From an uncultured Lachnospiraceae bacterium (GTDB lineage Bacteria > Bacillota > Clostridia > Lachnospirales > Lachnospiraceae), in contig CAMIYN010000013.1 of NCBI GenBank assembly GCA_946403075.1, forward strand, positions 1 to 43,951: a stretch of DNA of 43,951 nucleotides. Direction: 5' to 3'. Position numbers and translations under genes: made by a program. Under the pieces are notes generated by a model. It saw only the letters and a list, made by a program, of their open reading frames with translations, made no database searches and was not told the DNA's origin. Positions 1-6,021 of this stretch are shown here, in pieces (position 1 is the stretch's first letter; every line of letters starts with the position of its first letter).

Positions 1-97
1 AGTTCTATTAAAAAATTGTAACATGCCCCCCCTATAAATTTCTAATATGCCCCCTGTTGTAGTTTTTTTCATAGTATTTCCCAAGGGGGGGGGGAAG
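1..97. other. Non-coding C/G-tract region upstream of the IS3 transposase
   Basis: No gene is seen here. The stretch carries a run of seven C (26-32), a run of five C (50-54) and a run of ten G (85-94), which stand out in such AT-rich DNA. The context TATTTCCCAAG before the G run recurs at 3841-3851 before another G run. I could not find matching terminal inverted repeats that would mark the end of the IS. Confidence 0.5.
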
Positions 98-126
98 TTG
101 AGATAGGGGGTTAAAAATGATATAAT
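98..126 (+). promoter_or_regulatory. Promoter of the IS3 transposase
   Basis: TTGAGA (98-103), a 17-bp spacer and TATAAT (121-126). It lies directly after the ten-G run at 85-94 and about 35 bp before the orfA start. Seen in sequence; activity is inferred. Confidence 0.6.
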
Positions 127-160
127 AAGCATTATTACTCAATTTTTAAAGGAGGTTAGA

Positions 161-433
161 ATGAAAACTTATTATAACACTACTTATAAAAGGCGAGCAA
201 TAGAACTTATCAAACAATTTAAATCGCCGACTTTTGTCGCACAAAGTCTTGGAATACCAAAAAAAACACTTGAAAAATGGATTACAAAATATAAAAATGA
301 TGAAGCCGTATTTTTAGAAGGTTATGTTCCTGACAGTATAAAAATTAGAGAACTTGAAATAGAGAATAAAAAATTATTAAATACTATTGATATGCTAAAA
401 AAAGCACTCGCCTTCTCGCTATGCAAAAAGTAG
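161..433 (+). CDS. IS3-family transposase OrfA (helix-turn-helix)
   Basis: A 90-residue protein with the pattern of IS3 OrfA: an N-terminal helix-turn-helix (about residues 8-50, with RRAIELIKQF and the recognition part SLGIPKKTLEKW) followed by a leucine-zipper-like helix (about 60-85). It binds the IS ends and is normally made into the active OrfAB transposase by a -1 frameshift. A strong GGAGG site lies at 151-155, 5 bp before the ATG. It overlaps orfB by 13 bp, and the slip site is A7G at 397-404. Family assignment is firm. Whether the element is still mobile is unknown, because no clear terminal repeats were found. Confidence 0.85.
   Translation: MKTYYNTTYKRRAIELIKQFKSPTFVAQSLGIPKKTLEKWITKYKNDEAVFLEGYVPDSIKIRELEIENKKLLNTIDMLKKALAFSLCKK
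397..404 (+). promoter_or_regulatory. Probable -1 programmed frameshift site of the IS3 element
   Basis: A run of seven A followed by G. In the orfA frame it reads CTA AAA AAA GCA, so the two AAA codons are preceded by an A and both tRNAs can re-pair after slipping back one base. The orfB frame is the -1 frame and is open through this point, so a slip gives one OrfAB protein. This is the expected arrangement for IS3-family elements. Confidence 0.7.
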
Positions 434-1464
434 AAAAAGAAAATTTGATGAGATTTTCAAATACAGTATCTCAACCAATTTTTAGTGAAATTTTTGGAAT
501 GTCTAGAACTACATTTTATCGCTATAAAAATTACAAAAAGAAATTAAAAATTAATAGATTGAATTTAATGTTAAAAATATTAAATATATTTAAAGAATCT
601 AGAAATACATATGGGGCAGCAAGAATTCATAAAGTGCTTAGTGAAGAAGGCGAAATAATTTCAGTAGCTACAGTAAATAAAATAATGAAAGAATTAAATA
701 TAGTAAATGGTTTTACTAAAAAATTAAAAAATAAAAGAAGAGTAAAAATAAATTATGATGGTTTGGAAAATAAAATAAGATACATAGATGTGGGGCATTT
801 AAATCAAGTTTGGACTCAAGATATAACAGAGATAAAATTAGAAAGGGGAAAAGTCTACCTTGCAACTTGTATGGATTTATATAGTAGAAAAATATTGTCC
901 TATGAAGTTTCAAAAGTAAAAGACTCGAATTTGGTTATTAGAGTTTTGAAAGAAGCCTATAAAAAAAGAATGCCAAAAGTTGGTATTTTTATACACTCAG
1001 ATAAGGGGTCGCAGTATAGGTCAAAAAAATATATAAGTTTTGTAGAAAAGATGGGTGGGATAAGGTCTTATACGAGAATAAATTACTCTTGTGCAGATAA
1101 TGCAGCACAGGAATCATTTCATGCAAGTTTAAAAAAGGAAGATATTTATTTAAGCCCTATAAAAGATTATGAAGAAGCAAAAAGGAGAGTAAAAAATTAT
1201 ATAGAAGATTTTTATAATGCAAAAAGAATACATACAAAGCTTAAAACTTCACCAGATAAATTTGAAGAATTAAATAAAAATGCCATAGATTATTCAAATG
1301 ATATAAATTTTGTAAAAATTAAAAGAATTGACTTGCTTGATAAAACGACTATTGCTGAAAAAGAAAGAATGTATAGAAATTTATATGAAATTGGATACAC
1401 TAAAAATGATAGATATGAAGATTTAAATATGTCTATAAAAAATTATGTTGCTTCGTTGGTATAA
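421..1464 (+). CDS. IS3-family transposase OrfB (DDE integrase core)
   Basis: A 347-residue catalytic half of an IS3/IS150-type transposase. An HTH_21-like segment lies at about residues 55-100 (RNTYGAARIHKVL) and the rve integrase core at about 125-290. The DDE residues are visible: D134 in WTQDITEI, D194 in HSDKGSQY and E231 in DNAAQESF, with the family's usual spacing to within one residue. The ATG at 421 is internal to the frameshifted OrfAB product and may not be used alone. The ORF is full length and intact. After the stop at 1464 there are only about 36 bp before a dispersed repeat begins, and no recognisable right inverted repeat, so the element's ends may be degraded. Confidence 0.88.
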   Translation: MQKVEKENLMRFSNTVSQPIFSEIFGMSRTTFYRYKNYKKKLKINRLNLMLKILNIFKESRNTYGAARIHKVLSEEGEIISVATVNKIMKELNIVNGFTKKLKNKRRVKINYDGLENKIRYIDVGHLNQVWTQDITEIKLERGKVYLATCMDLYSRKILSYEVSKVKDSNLVIRVLKEAYKKRMPKVGIFIHSDKGSQYRSKKYISFVEKMGGIRSYTRINYSCADNAAQESFHASLKKEDIYLSPIKDYEEAKRRVKNYIEDFYNAKRIHTKLKTSPDKFEELNKNAIDYSNDINFVKIKRIDLLDKTTIAEKERMYRNLYEIGYTKNDRYEDLNMSIKNYVASLV

Positions 1465-1500
1465 GGAAATTTATGAAAGCATAAGACAGTAGAGTTAGTT

Positions 1501-1704
1501 GTAGGGGCGAAGCACCGCGAGCCCGCATGCAAAATAGTAATGTTGGTTGTATGTGTGAAGTAAAAAATGTAATGACGAAGGCTTCCCAAGACCGAAAGAG
1601 TCATAAGAACAACCTGTCTACTGACAGGAGAACAGCTCAATTATTTTTCTATTTTTCGGTATCACTTCATTCAAAACCACTGCCTCTACTTTTTTAATTT
1701 TAAT
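1501..1704 (+). repeat. Left copy of a ~204-bp direct repeat flanking the Rpn gene
   Basis: About 204 bp that recur at 2715-2919 with about ten mismatches. The repeat starts with a GC-rich 25-bp core (1501-1525). It then holds a hairpin-forming segment, with CCTGTC-tact-GACAGG and an enclosing TGAC/GTCA pair, and ends in an AT-rich tail. It lies between the IS3 gene and the Rpn promoter and fills most of the 1465-1743 gap. Function is unknown; it may be a structured RNA or a mobile-element end. Confidence 0.8.
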
Positions 1705-1711
1705 TCATTGT

Positions 1712-1740
1712 TTGCACTTATATTTCTTTTATGATATACT
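1712..1740 (+). promoter_or_regulatory. Promoter of the Rpn-family gene, probably leaderless
   Basis: TTGCAC (1712-1717), 17 bp, TATACT (1735-1740). The ATG of the next gene is at 1747, only 6 bp past the -10 box, which is where transcription should begin. There is no Shine-Dalgarno sequence between them. The simplest reading is a leaderless mRNA starting at or near the A of the ATG. Confidence 0.55.
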
Positions 1741-1746
1741 AAATTG

Positions 1747-2628
1747 ATGAAAAAAATTTCAATCAAAAATAAAAATAGTAGAAATTTCAAAGTAGTAAAA
1801 AAGAATGCAAAATCATCTGTATTCACACATATTTTTAGTATACCAAAATACAAGAGAGAGTTATATTTAAGTTTTCATCCAAAAGATAAAAATATAGAAG
1901 ATAAAGAAATAAAAACTTGGACTTTATCAAGCACATTTACTAATATACAAATTAATGATTTGGGATTACTTGTTAGAGATATAATACTTTTACTTGTAGA
2001 AGCCCAAAGTGTGTGGACTTTAAATATATTGCCACGAGTATTTGAATATCTTGCCGAGAGTTTTAATAGATATGTGATAGAGACCAATCAAAATATATAT
2101 GGCACAAAAAAAGTAAATTTGCCAAAACCTGAGTTATATGTTTTGTATACAGGGAAGAAACAAATAAAAGAAAAAATTATATGTCTAAACAAAGAATTTT
2201 TTCATAATGAAGCTCCTATTGATATAAAGATAAATGTAATAACACTAAAAAATGCAAGTAAGATAGTAAAAGAGTATATAAAATTTTCAAAAGAACTTGA
2301 TAAAAACAATGAAAAATATGGATTCACAAAAAAGAGTATAAATGAAACGATAAAATATTGTATAGAGCATAATATATTAAGAGAATATTTAACTGAAAAT
2401 AAAAAGGAGGTATATAACATTATGACAAGTGTATATGACCAAAAGACAGCAACATATATGTATGGAAGGGAGCAGTATGCAGAAGGAAAAAGTGAAGGTA
2501 TAAGTGAAGGAATAATGAATATCTTAGTAAGACAATTTAGAGATAAGAAAATATCTATAGAAGATGCGGCAAATTATTTGAATGTAACAAAAAGTGAATT
2601 TATAAAATTGGTTAATACAAAATCGTAG
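1747..2628 (+). CDS. Rpn-family PD-(D/E)XK nuclease / putative transposase
   Basis: A 293-residue member of the Rpn (recombination-promoting nuclease) family, of the PDDEXK type. The active-site block is visible at about residues 70-90: NDLGLLVRD followed by LLVEAQS, giving the D...ExQ signature (D78, E85, Q87 counted from this ATG). The segment KPELYVLYTG and the C-terminal YAEGKSEGISEG helix with a small HTH-like end (EDAANYLNVTKSEF) are typical of the clostridial branch. Rpn proteins in E. coli cut DNA and stimulate RecA-independent recombination. A TTG lies one codon upstream at 1744, but the ATG fits the promoter spacing. The gene sits between two ~204-bp direct repeats. Confidence 0.85.
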   Translation: MKKISIKNKNSRNFKVVKKNAKSSVFTHIFSIPKYKRELYLSFHPKDKNIEDKEIKTWTLSSTFTNIQINDLGLLVRDIILLLVEAQSVWTLNILPRVFEYLAESFNRYVIETNQNIYGTKKVNLPKPELYVLYTGKKQIKEKIICLNKEFFHNEAPIDIKINVITLKNASKIVKEYIKFSKELDKNNEKYGFTKKSINETIKYCIEHNILREYLTENKKEVYNIMTSVYDQKTATYMYGREQYAEGKSEGISEGIMNILVRQFRDKKISIEDAANYLNVTKSEFIKLVNTKS

Positions 2629-2646
2629 TGGCGAAGCATTAAAAAT

Positions 2647-2671
2647 GTAGGGGCGAAGCACCGCGAGCCCG
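2647..2671 (+). repeat. GC-rich 25-bp core repeat
   Basis: A copy of a 25-bp core that begins GTAGGGGCGAAG and ends GAGCCCG, followed by a less conserved ~23-bp tail. Other copies are at 1501, 2715, 3482, 3530, 27651 (diverged), 43821 and 43900 (partial). GGGC and GCCC within the core can pair. Confidence 0.8.
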
Positions 2672-2714
2672 TATGCAAGACAGTAGTGTTAGTTGTAGTG
2701 GCGATATAAAAAAT

Positions 2715-2919
2715 GTAGGGGCGAAGCACCGCGAGCCCGTATGTAAAATAGTAATGTTAGTTGTATGTGTGAAGCAAAAAATGTAATGACGAAGGCTTCC
2801 CAAGACCGAAAGAGTCATAAGAACAACCTGTCTACTGACAGGCGAACAGCTCAATCCTTTTTCTATTTTTCGATATCACTTTATTCAAAACCACTGCCTC
2901 TACTTTTTTTATTTTAATT
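2715..2919 (+). repeat. Right copy of the ~204-bp direct repeat
   Basis: Matches 1501-1704 in the same orientation with about ten differences, including the CCTGTC-tact-GACAGG hairpin. Like the left copy it ends shortly before a promoter, here that of the small antitoxin RNA at 2938. Confidence 0.8.
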
Positions 2920-2937
2920 TTGTTGATAGTTTTTTGA

Positions 2938-2966
2938 TTGACAAATTAAAAAAAATGGTATATAAT
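2938..2966 (+). promoter_or_regulatory. Perfect-consensus promoter of a small antitoxin RNA
   Basis: TTGACA (2938-2943), exactly 17 bp, TATAAT (2961-2966): a full sigma-A consensus. No ORF follows. A short transcript of about 86 nt would run to the terminator at 3019-3058. Confidence 0.8.
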
Positions 2967-2972
2967 TCTATT

Positions 2973-3058
2973 AAGTAAAAGGCAAGACTTTTACGGTTAT
3001 GCCATAGTTTGGTTTTTTAAAAATAGCCAACCCATAGCACGATGGGTGGCTATTTTTT
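2973..3058 (+). ncRNA. Putative antisense antitoxin RNA of a type I toxin-antitoxin locus
   Basis: The start is inferred from the consensus promoter and the end from the intrinsic terminator. The RNA contains GGCAAGA (2981-2987) and CGGTTATGCCAT (2994-3005). Both motifs also occur, in the same order, near the 5' end of the convergent toxin mRNA (minus strand 3208-3214 and 3161-3172). The last ~40 nt (3019-3058) are antisense to the 3' end of the toxin mRNA, including its last three codons. The layout of convergent RNAs, shared terminator and shared 5' motifs resembles the Fst/par and other Firmicute type I systems. Exact family is not established. Confidence 0.6.
3019..3058. terminator. Bidirectional terminator of the toxin and antitoxin RNAs
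   Basis: Left arm AAAAATAGCC-A-ACCCA (3019-3034), loop of 8 nt, right arm TGGGTGGCTATTTTTT (3043-3058), with one bulged A. It is followed by a T run on the plus strand and a five-T run on the minus strand, so it can end both RNAs. The toxin stop codon (3050-3052) lies within the stem. Confidence 0.8.
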
Positions 3059-3118
3059 ATTTATATACATTAATACAATTAATAATACTAATAAAAATAT
3101 GGTGTATTCTGTTACCAT
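3050..3118 (-). CDS. Small hydrophobic peptide, putative type I toxin
   Basis: A 22-residue ORF too short for routine gene calling. It starts MVTEY, continues with a strongly hydrophobic stretch (about residues 7-19, rich in Leu, Val and Ile) and ends NKK, the build of membrane-acting type I toxins. It has an exceptionally strong ribosome site: a nine-base match to the 16S 3' end (GGAGGTGAT, 3132-3124), 5 nt before the ATG. The AUG is in a predicted stem: ACCATAA (3151-3145) pairs with TTATGGT (3120-3114), closing a loop that holds the Shine-Dalgarno. Such masking of initiation is common in type I toxin mRNAs. The stop codon lies in the bidirectional terminator. Toxicity is inferred from build and layout, not shown. 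Confidence 0.65.
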   Translation of the reverse strand: MVTEYTIFLLVLLIVLMYINKK

Positions 3119-3151
3119 AACACATCACCTCCTCTCCACACTTTTTATGGT
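3114..3151 (-). promoter_or_regulatory. Translation-initiation hairpin of the putative toxin mRNA
   Basis: A seven-base stem, ACCATAA (3151-3145) with TTATGGT (3120-3114), encloses the Shine-Dalgarno and contains the AUG (3118-3116) in its 3' arm. Further upstream the leader can form AGTAA/TTACT (3182-3195). Confidence 0.5.
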
Positions 3152-3252
3152 TTGGGTGCGATGGCATAACCGCCCGGATAAAGTAATCACTTACTGCTAC
3201 CGTTTTATCTTGCCTATCTTTTAAAAGGATTTACCTATTAAAAGACACAACG

Positions 3253-3282
3253 ATTATACAAAATTAATTACCATATACACAA
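3253..3282 (-). promoter_or_regulatory. Promoter of the putative toxin mRNA
   Basis: On the minus strand TTGTGT (3282-3277), 18 bp, TATAAT (3258-3253). The -10 is perfect and the -35 weak. Transcription would start near 3246 and give a ~127-nt leader before the toxin AUG. Confidence 0.6.
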
Positions 3283-3315
3283 TATCATTTTTTTGATATT
3301 AATTCTTTATGTCAA

Positions 3316-3378
3316 TTTCTAATAATAGAAATTTTCAAAATGAAATTTTAAAATCACTGAATAATGAAAGTTCCATTT
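3316..3378 (+). repeat. AT-rich dispersed repeat, copy A
   Basis: About 60 bp containing CAAAATGAAATTTT and ACTGAATAATGAAAGTTCCAT. Related copies are at 6719-6782 (plus), 17515-17570, 23861-23920 and 36500-36535 (minus). All lie between genes. Confidence 0.55.
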
Positions 3379-3401
3379 TTTTATTTATCACATATATTTT
3401 A

Positions 3402-3437
3402 AAATAAAAAAACTAAAACCATAAAAGCTTTAGTTTT
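3402..3437 (-). terminator. Terminator-like hairpin reading leftward
   Basis: AAAACTAAA (3409-3417) pairs with TTTAGTTTT (3429-3437). Read on the minus strand it is followed by a run of seven T. Its minus-strand sequence is closely related to the terminator at 43703-43735. No gene is seen that would need it on the minus strand. Confidence 0.5.
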
Positions 3438-3481
3438 GATATTTAATATAGCCCTTACAACTTTATCTACTATCTTGCAAA

Positions 3482-3554
3482 CGGGCTCGTGGTGCTTCGC
3501 CCCTACAACTACCACTACTGTCTTAGATACGGGCTCGCGGTGCTTCGCCCCTAC
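3482..3554 (-). repeat. Two tandem copies of the GC-rich core repeat
   Basis: The cores at 3482-3506 and 3530-3554 are on the minus strand with a 48-bp period. Between them is the variable tail (AAGACAGTAGTGGTAGTT on the minus strand). The stretch 3119-3869 otherwise holds only the toxin leader and promoter, repeat copy A, and the promoter and leader of the gene at 3870. Confidence 0.75.
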
Positions 3555-3604
3555 GAGTATCACAAAATGTAGAAAAAAAATTTTAAAAAAATCAATATTT
3601 TGTA

Positions 3605-3633
3605 TTGACAAATTTAATTTAATCTTGTAAAAT
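3605..3633 (+). promoter_or_regulatory. Promoter of the secreted protein gene
   Basis: TTGACA (3605-3610), 17 bp, TAAAAT (3628-3633). It implies a leader of about 230 nt before the ATG at 3870. The leader contains C runs at 3699-3703 and 3802-3806 and a run of nine G at the ribosome-binding position. Confidence 0.6.
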
Positions 3634-3850
3634 GTATATCAAGTTAAAATTAATTAAAAAAAATTAGGGTATATTTTGCATTATTAAAAAATTTGAAACC
3701 CCCTTTTATAGTTGGGAAAAAATTAGTAAAAATTTTAGTCAATAAAAAATTAATTGTATTTTCTAAATTTTTTATAATTCAATATTCTAAAAACTTAAAA
3801 ACCCCCTATTAGGATGTTTCAAAAATTGCAGATATTCCCGTATTTCCCAA

Positions 3851-3859
3851 GGGGGGGGG
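3851..3859 (+). promoter_or_regulatory. Nine-G run at the ribosome-binding position
   Basis: Nine consecutive G end 10 nt before the ATG at 3870, where a Shine-Dalgarno would be; no GGAGG is present. GGGGG can pair with the anti-SD CCUCC through one G-U wobble. Homopolymer G runs are prone to slippage, so this may be a phase-variable site. Confidence 0.45.
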
Positions 3860-3869
3860 TTGTAAATTT

Positions 3870-4649
3870 ATGAAAATATTAAAATTATTTGTATGTTTGT
3901 TGTTGATACTATCAACATCATTAGTAAATTCACTTGCAGCAATATCAGTATCCGATGGCTCTGCCTTCGTTACAAAAGCAGAATTCGCGGCTGATTTAAA
4001 TAATCTATCTAATAGAATGTCTTCCCTTGAAAACTCCTTGGATGCTAAAATTGATAGTTTGGTATCAAGCTATCTCAGTAGAAATGGTATATGGAATGGG
4101 GAAAAACAAGCGGTTAGTGAGACTAAAAGTTGGGATATAGCATCTCCAAAGATCACATTAGATAGTAATAAAGCATCATATGGAGATGTTATAGATTCAT
4201 CTGTAATTGTATCAAAGACATCTAAAGCAGGTTTATTTACTGGTTTTTTATATTTTATAGATTCTGATAGTTCTAATTATAATTCGAACGATTCTCGTTG
4301 GGGATATGACTTAAATACTATGGATCCAAAATACTATTTTTCTGATAATGGATTTACTCTTTTTTTAAGTTTAGAAGAGATTATAAATAATAAGAACACA
4401 ACAAAATTTTCATATAACATAGGAAGTTCGATGTCTATGTTGACTACTACTAATAAGCCAACAAGTTGTCAGATGTGTATCCCTCTTCCATCTGATAAAA
4501 TTTTGGTGCCTGTTAATTTTTTTGTATCAAAAGATTCACAAATAAAATTAAAAGTTTCACTAAATTTACATGGAGTTAATTTACAAAGGATCGGTGCTTT
4601 GTCTAGAAAAATTAAAGTCGGTATTGAAGATGAATTTTATATATACTAA
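3870..4649 (+). CDS. Secreted protein of unknown function with a short coiled coil
   Basis: A 259-residue protein. Residues 1-24 are a signal peptide (MKILKLF, hydrophobic core, cleavage near LAA). A short acidic, heptad-like helix follows (about 36-68, FAADLNNLSNRMSSLENSLDA), then RNGIWNG and a beta-rich, Ser/Asn-rich C-terminal part (about 90-259) with no motif I recognise. The N-terminal coiled coil resembles a class of exported proteins seen in Lachnospiraceae, but I assign no function. It stands alone between an accessory region and a bidirectional terminator. Translation may depend on the nine-G run described separately. Confidence 0.7.
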   Translation: MKILKLFVCLLLILSTSLVNSLAAISVSDGSAFVTKAEFAADLNNLSNRMSSLENSLDAKIDSLVSSYLSRNGIWNGEKQAVSETKSWDIASPKITLDSNKASYGDVIDSSVIVSKTSKAGLFTGFLYFIDSDSSNYNSNDSRWGYDLNTMDPKYYFSDNGFTLFLSLEEIINNKNTTKFSYNIGSSMSMLTTTNKPTSCQMCIPLPSDKILVPVNFFVSKDSQIKLKVSLNLHGVNLQRIGALSRKIKVGIEDEFYIY

Positions 4650-4750
4650 ATTTGTGTGATAGTATAGTTTTGTATCAAGTTATTATATAAATATTTAATG
4701 TTTTAAAATTATGGGTTTTGAATAACAAAATATTTTATGTATTTTTAATA

Positions 4751-4783
4751 AAAAAAAGAATTGAAATATTCAATTCTTTTTTT
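4751..4783. terminator. Bidirectional terminator between the secreted protein gene and ackA
   Basis: A perfect 15-bp stem: AAAAAAAGAATTGAA (4751-4765) with its complement (4769-4783) and a 3-nt loop. The A and T runs at both ends suit termination in both directions for these convergent genes. Confidence 0.85.
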
Positions 4784-4827
4784 ATTGCTAATTTCTTTTA
4801 TACATTTTATTCTTTTAGTTAAATAAT

Positions 4828-6021
4828 TTACCCAACTAATCTTTTAGTTTCCCTTGCAATTGCCAGCTCTTCATTTGTAGGTATTATGAAAATTTTAATT
4901 TTTGAATCTTTTGTAGAGATTAATTTTTTCTCACTTCGCACTGAATTTTCATTGTCATCAATTTCTACACCGAGGAATTTTAAATATTCACATATTTCTT
5001 TTCTTGATCTCTTGTCATTTTCCCCAACTCCTGCTGTGAAACTTATCGCATCAACTCCATTCATAGCAACTATATATGCACCAATGTATTTTGCAACTCT
5101 ATATTTGAAAGCCTCAAGTGCGATGTGTGCCAAGTGATTACCTTGTTTTTCTGCTTCTTCTATATCTCTAAAATCATTTGATATGCCACCACTCATTCCA
5201 AGTACACCAGATTTTTTATTTAATATATCAAGGACTTCATTTACAGTTTTATTTTCTTTATTGCAAATATATTGAACTATAGCAGGGTCAATATCACCAG
5301 ACCTTGTCCCCATTATCAAACCTTCAAGGGGAGTTAGCCCCATAGAAGTGTCAACACATTTTCCACCAATAGAACAAGATACAGAGCCACCATTACCGAG
5401 ATGACAAACTATTACTTTGGCATTATCTTTTAGTTTACCAAAATTTATTGTTTCTCTTGATACGAACATATGGCTTGTGCCGTGGAAACCATATCTTCTT
5501 ATGCCATATTTTTCATAATATTCATAAGGTATTGCATATAGATATGCTTTTTCTTCCATGCTCATACCAAATGAAGTATCAAAAACTGCTACATTTTTTT
5601 TGTTTGCTGCAACTTTTTCACAAGCTTCTATACCCATGAGATTTGCAGGGTTATGTAGAGGACCTAAATCAAAACATTCTCTTATAGCGGTTTTTACATC
5701 ATCATCTACTATGATTGACTCAGTGAATTTAGTTCCACCATGCAAAACTCTATGTCCTATAGCAGTTACTTCATCCATAGATTTGATGACACCATATTCG
5801 TTATTCATAAGTGCATCAAATACAAGTTTAACTGCTTCACTATGTGTAGGCATAGGAGATTTAATCTCTATTTTATCAGAGCCAATTTTTTGATGAGTGA
5901 GAAGAGAACCATTAATCCCTATCCTTTCACACAAACCTTTTGCTATTACTGATTCATCTGTCATATCAATTAATTGATATTTGAGCGATGAACTACCACA
6001 GTTTAAAACTAAAATTTTCAT
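4828..6021 (-). CDS. ackA: Acetate kinase
   Basis: A 397-residue enzyme of the ASKHA fold that converts acetyl phosphate and ADP to acetate and ATP. The family motifs are all present: NCGSSSLKYQL at the N-terminus, GHRVLHGG, FDTSFG, YGFHGTSH, HLGNGGSV, TPLEGLIMGTRSGD and FTAGVGEND. The start is the ATG at 6021 (MKILVLNCGSSS): GGAGGG lies 9 nt upstream, and this gives the family's usual length. An in-frame start further upstream would add ten residues that do not belong. The ATG overlaps the pduL stop as ATGA, so the two are probably translationally coupled. Together they form the cell's acetate and ATP-yielding branch. Confidence 0.96.
   Translation of the reverse strand: MKILVLNCGSSSLKYQLIDMTDESVIAKGLCERIGINGSLLTHQKIGSDKIEIKSPMPTHSEAVKLVFDALMNNEYGVIKSMDEVTAIGHRVLHGGTKFTESIIVDDDVKTAIRECFDLGPLHNPANLMGIEACEKVAANKKNVAVFDTSFGMSMEEKAYLYAIPYEYYEKYGIRRYGFHGTSHMFVSRETINFGKLKDNAKVIVCHLGNGGSVSCSIGGKCVDTSMGLTPLEGLIMGTRSGDIDPAIVQYICNKENKTVNEVLDILNKKSGVLGMSGGISNDFRDIEEAEKQGNHLAHIALEAFKYRVAKYIGAYIVAMNGVDAISFTAGVGENDKRSRKEICEYLKFLGVEIDDNENSVRSEKKLISTKDSKIKIFIIPTNEELAIARETKRLVG

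Noticed and set aside
1443-1640. Minus-strand ORF (and its twin at 2639-2854) beginning MSCSPVSRQVV
   Set aside because: Both fall inside the dispersed repeats and across the end of the transposase gene. The frame is carried along by the repeat, with no ribosome site and AT/GC-biased composition.
3042-3224. 60-residue plus-strand ORF across the toxin locus
   Set aside because: It starts inside the terminator stem, has no ribosome site, and lies antisense to the much better supported 22-codon ORF.
3482-3554. Two evenly spaced repeats as a mini CRISPR array
   Set aside because: Only two units, the sequence between them is the related tail of the same repeat, copies occur in both orientations around the window, and no cas genes are present.
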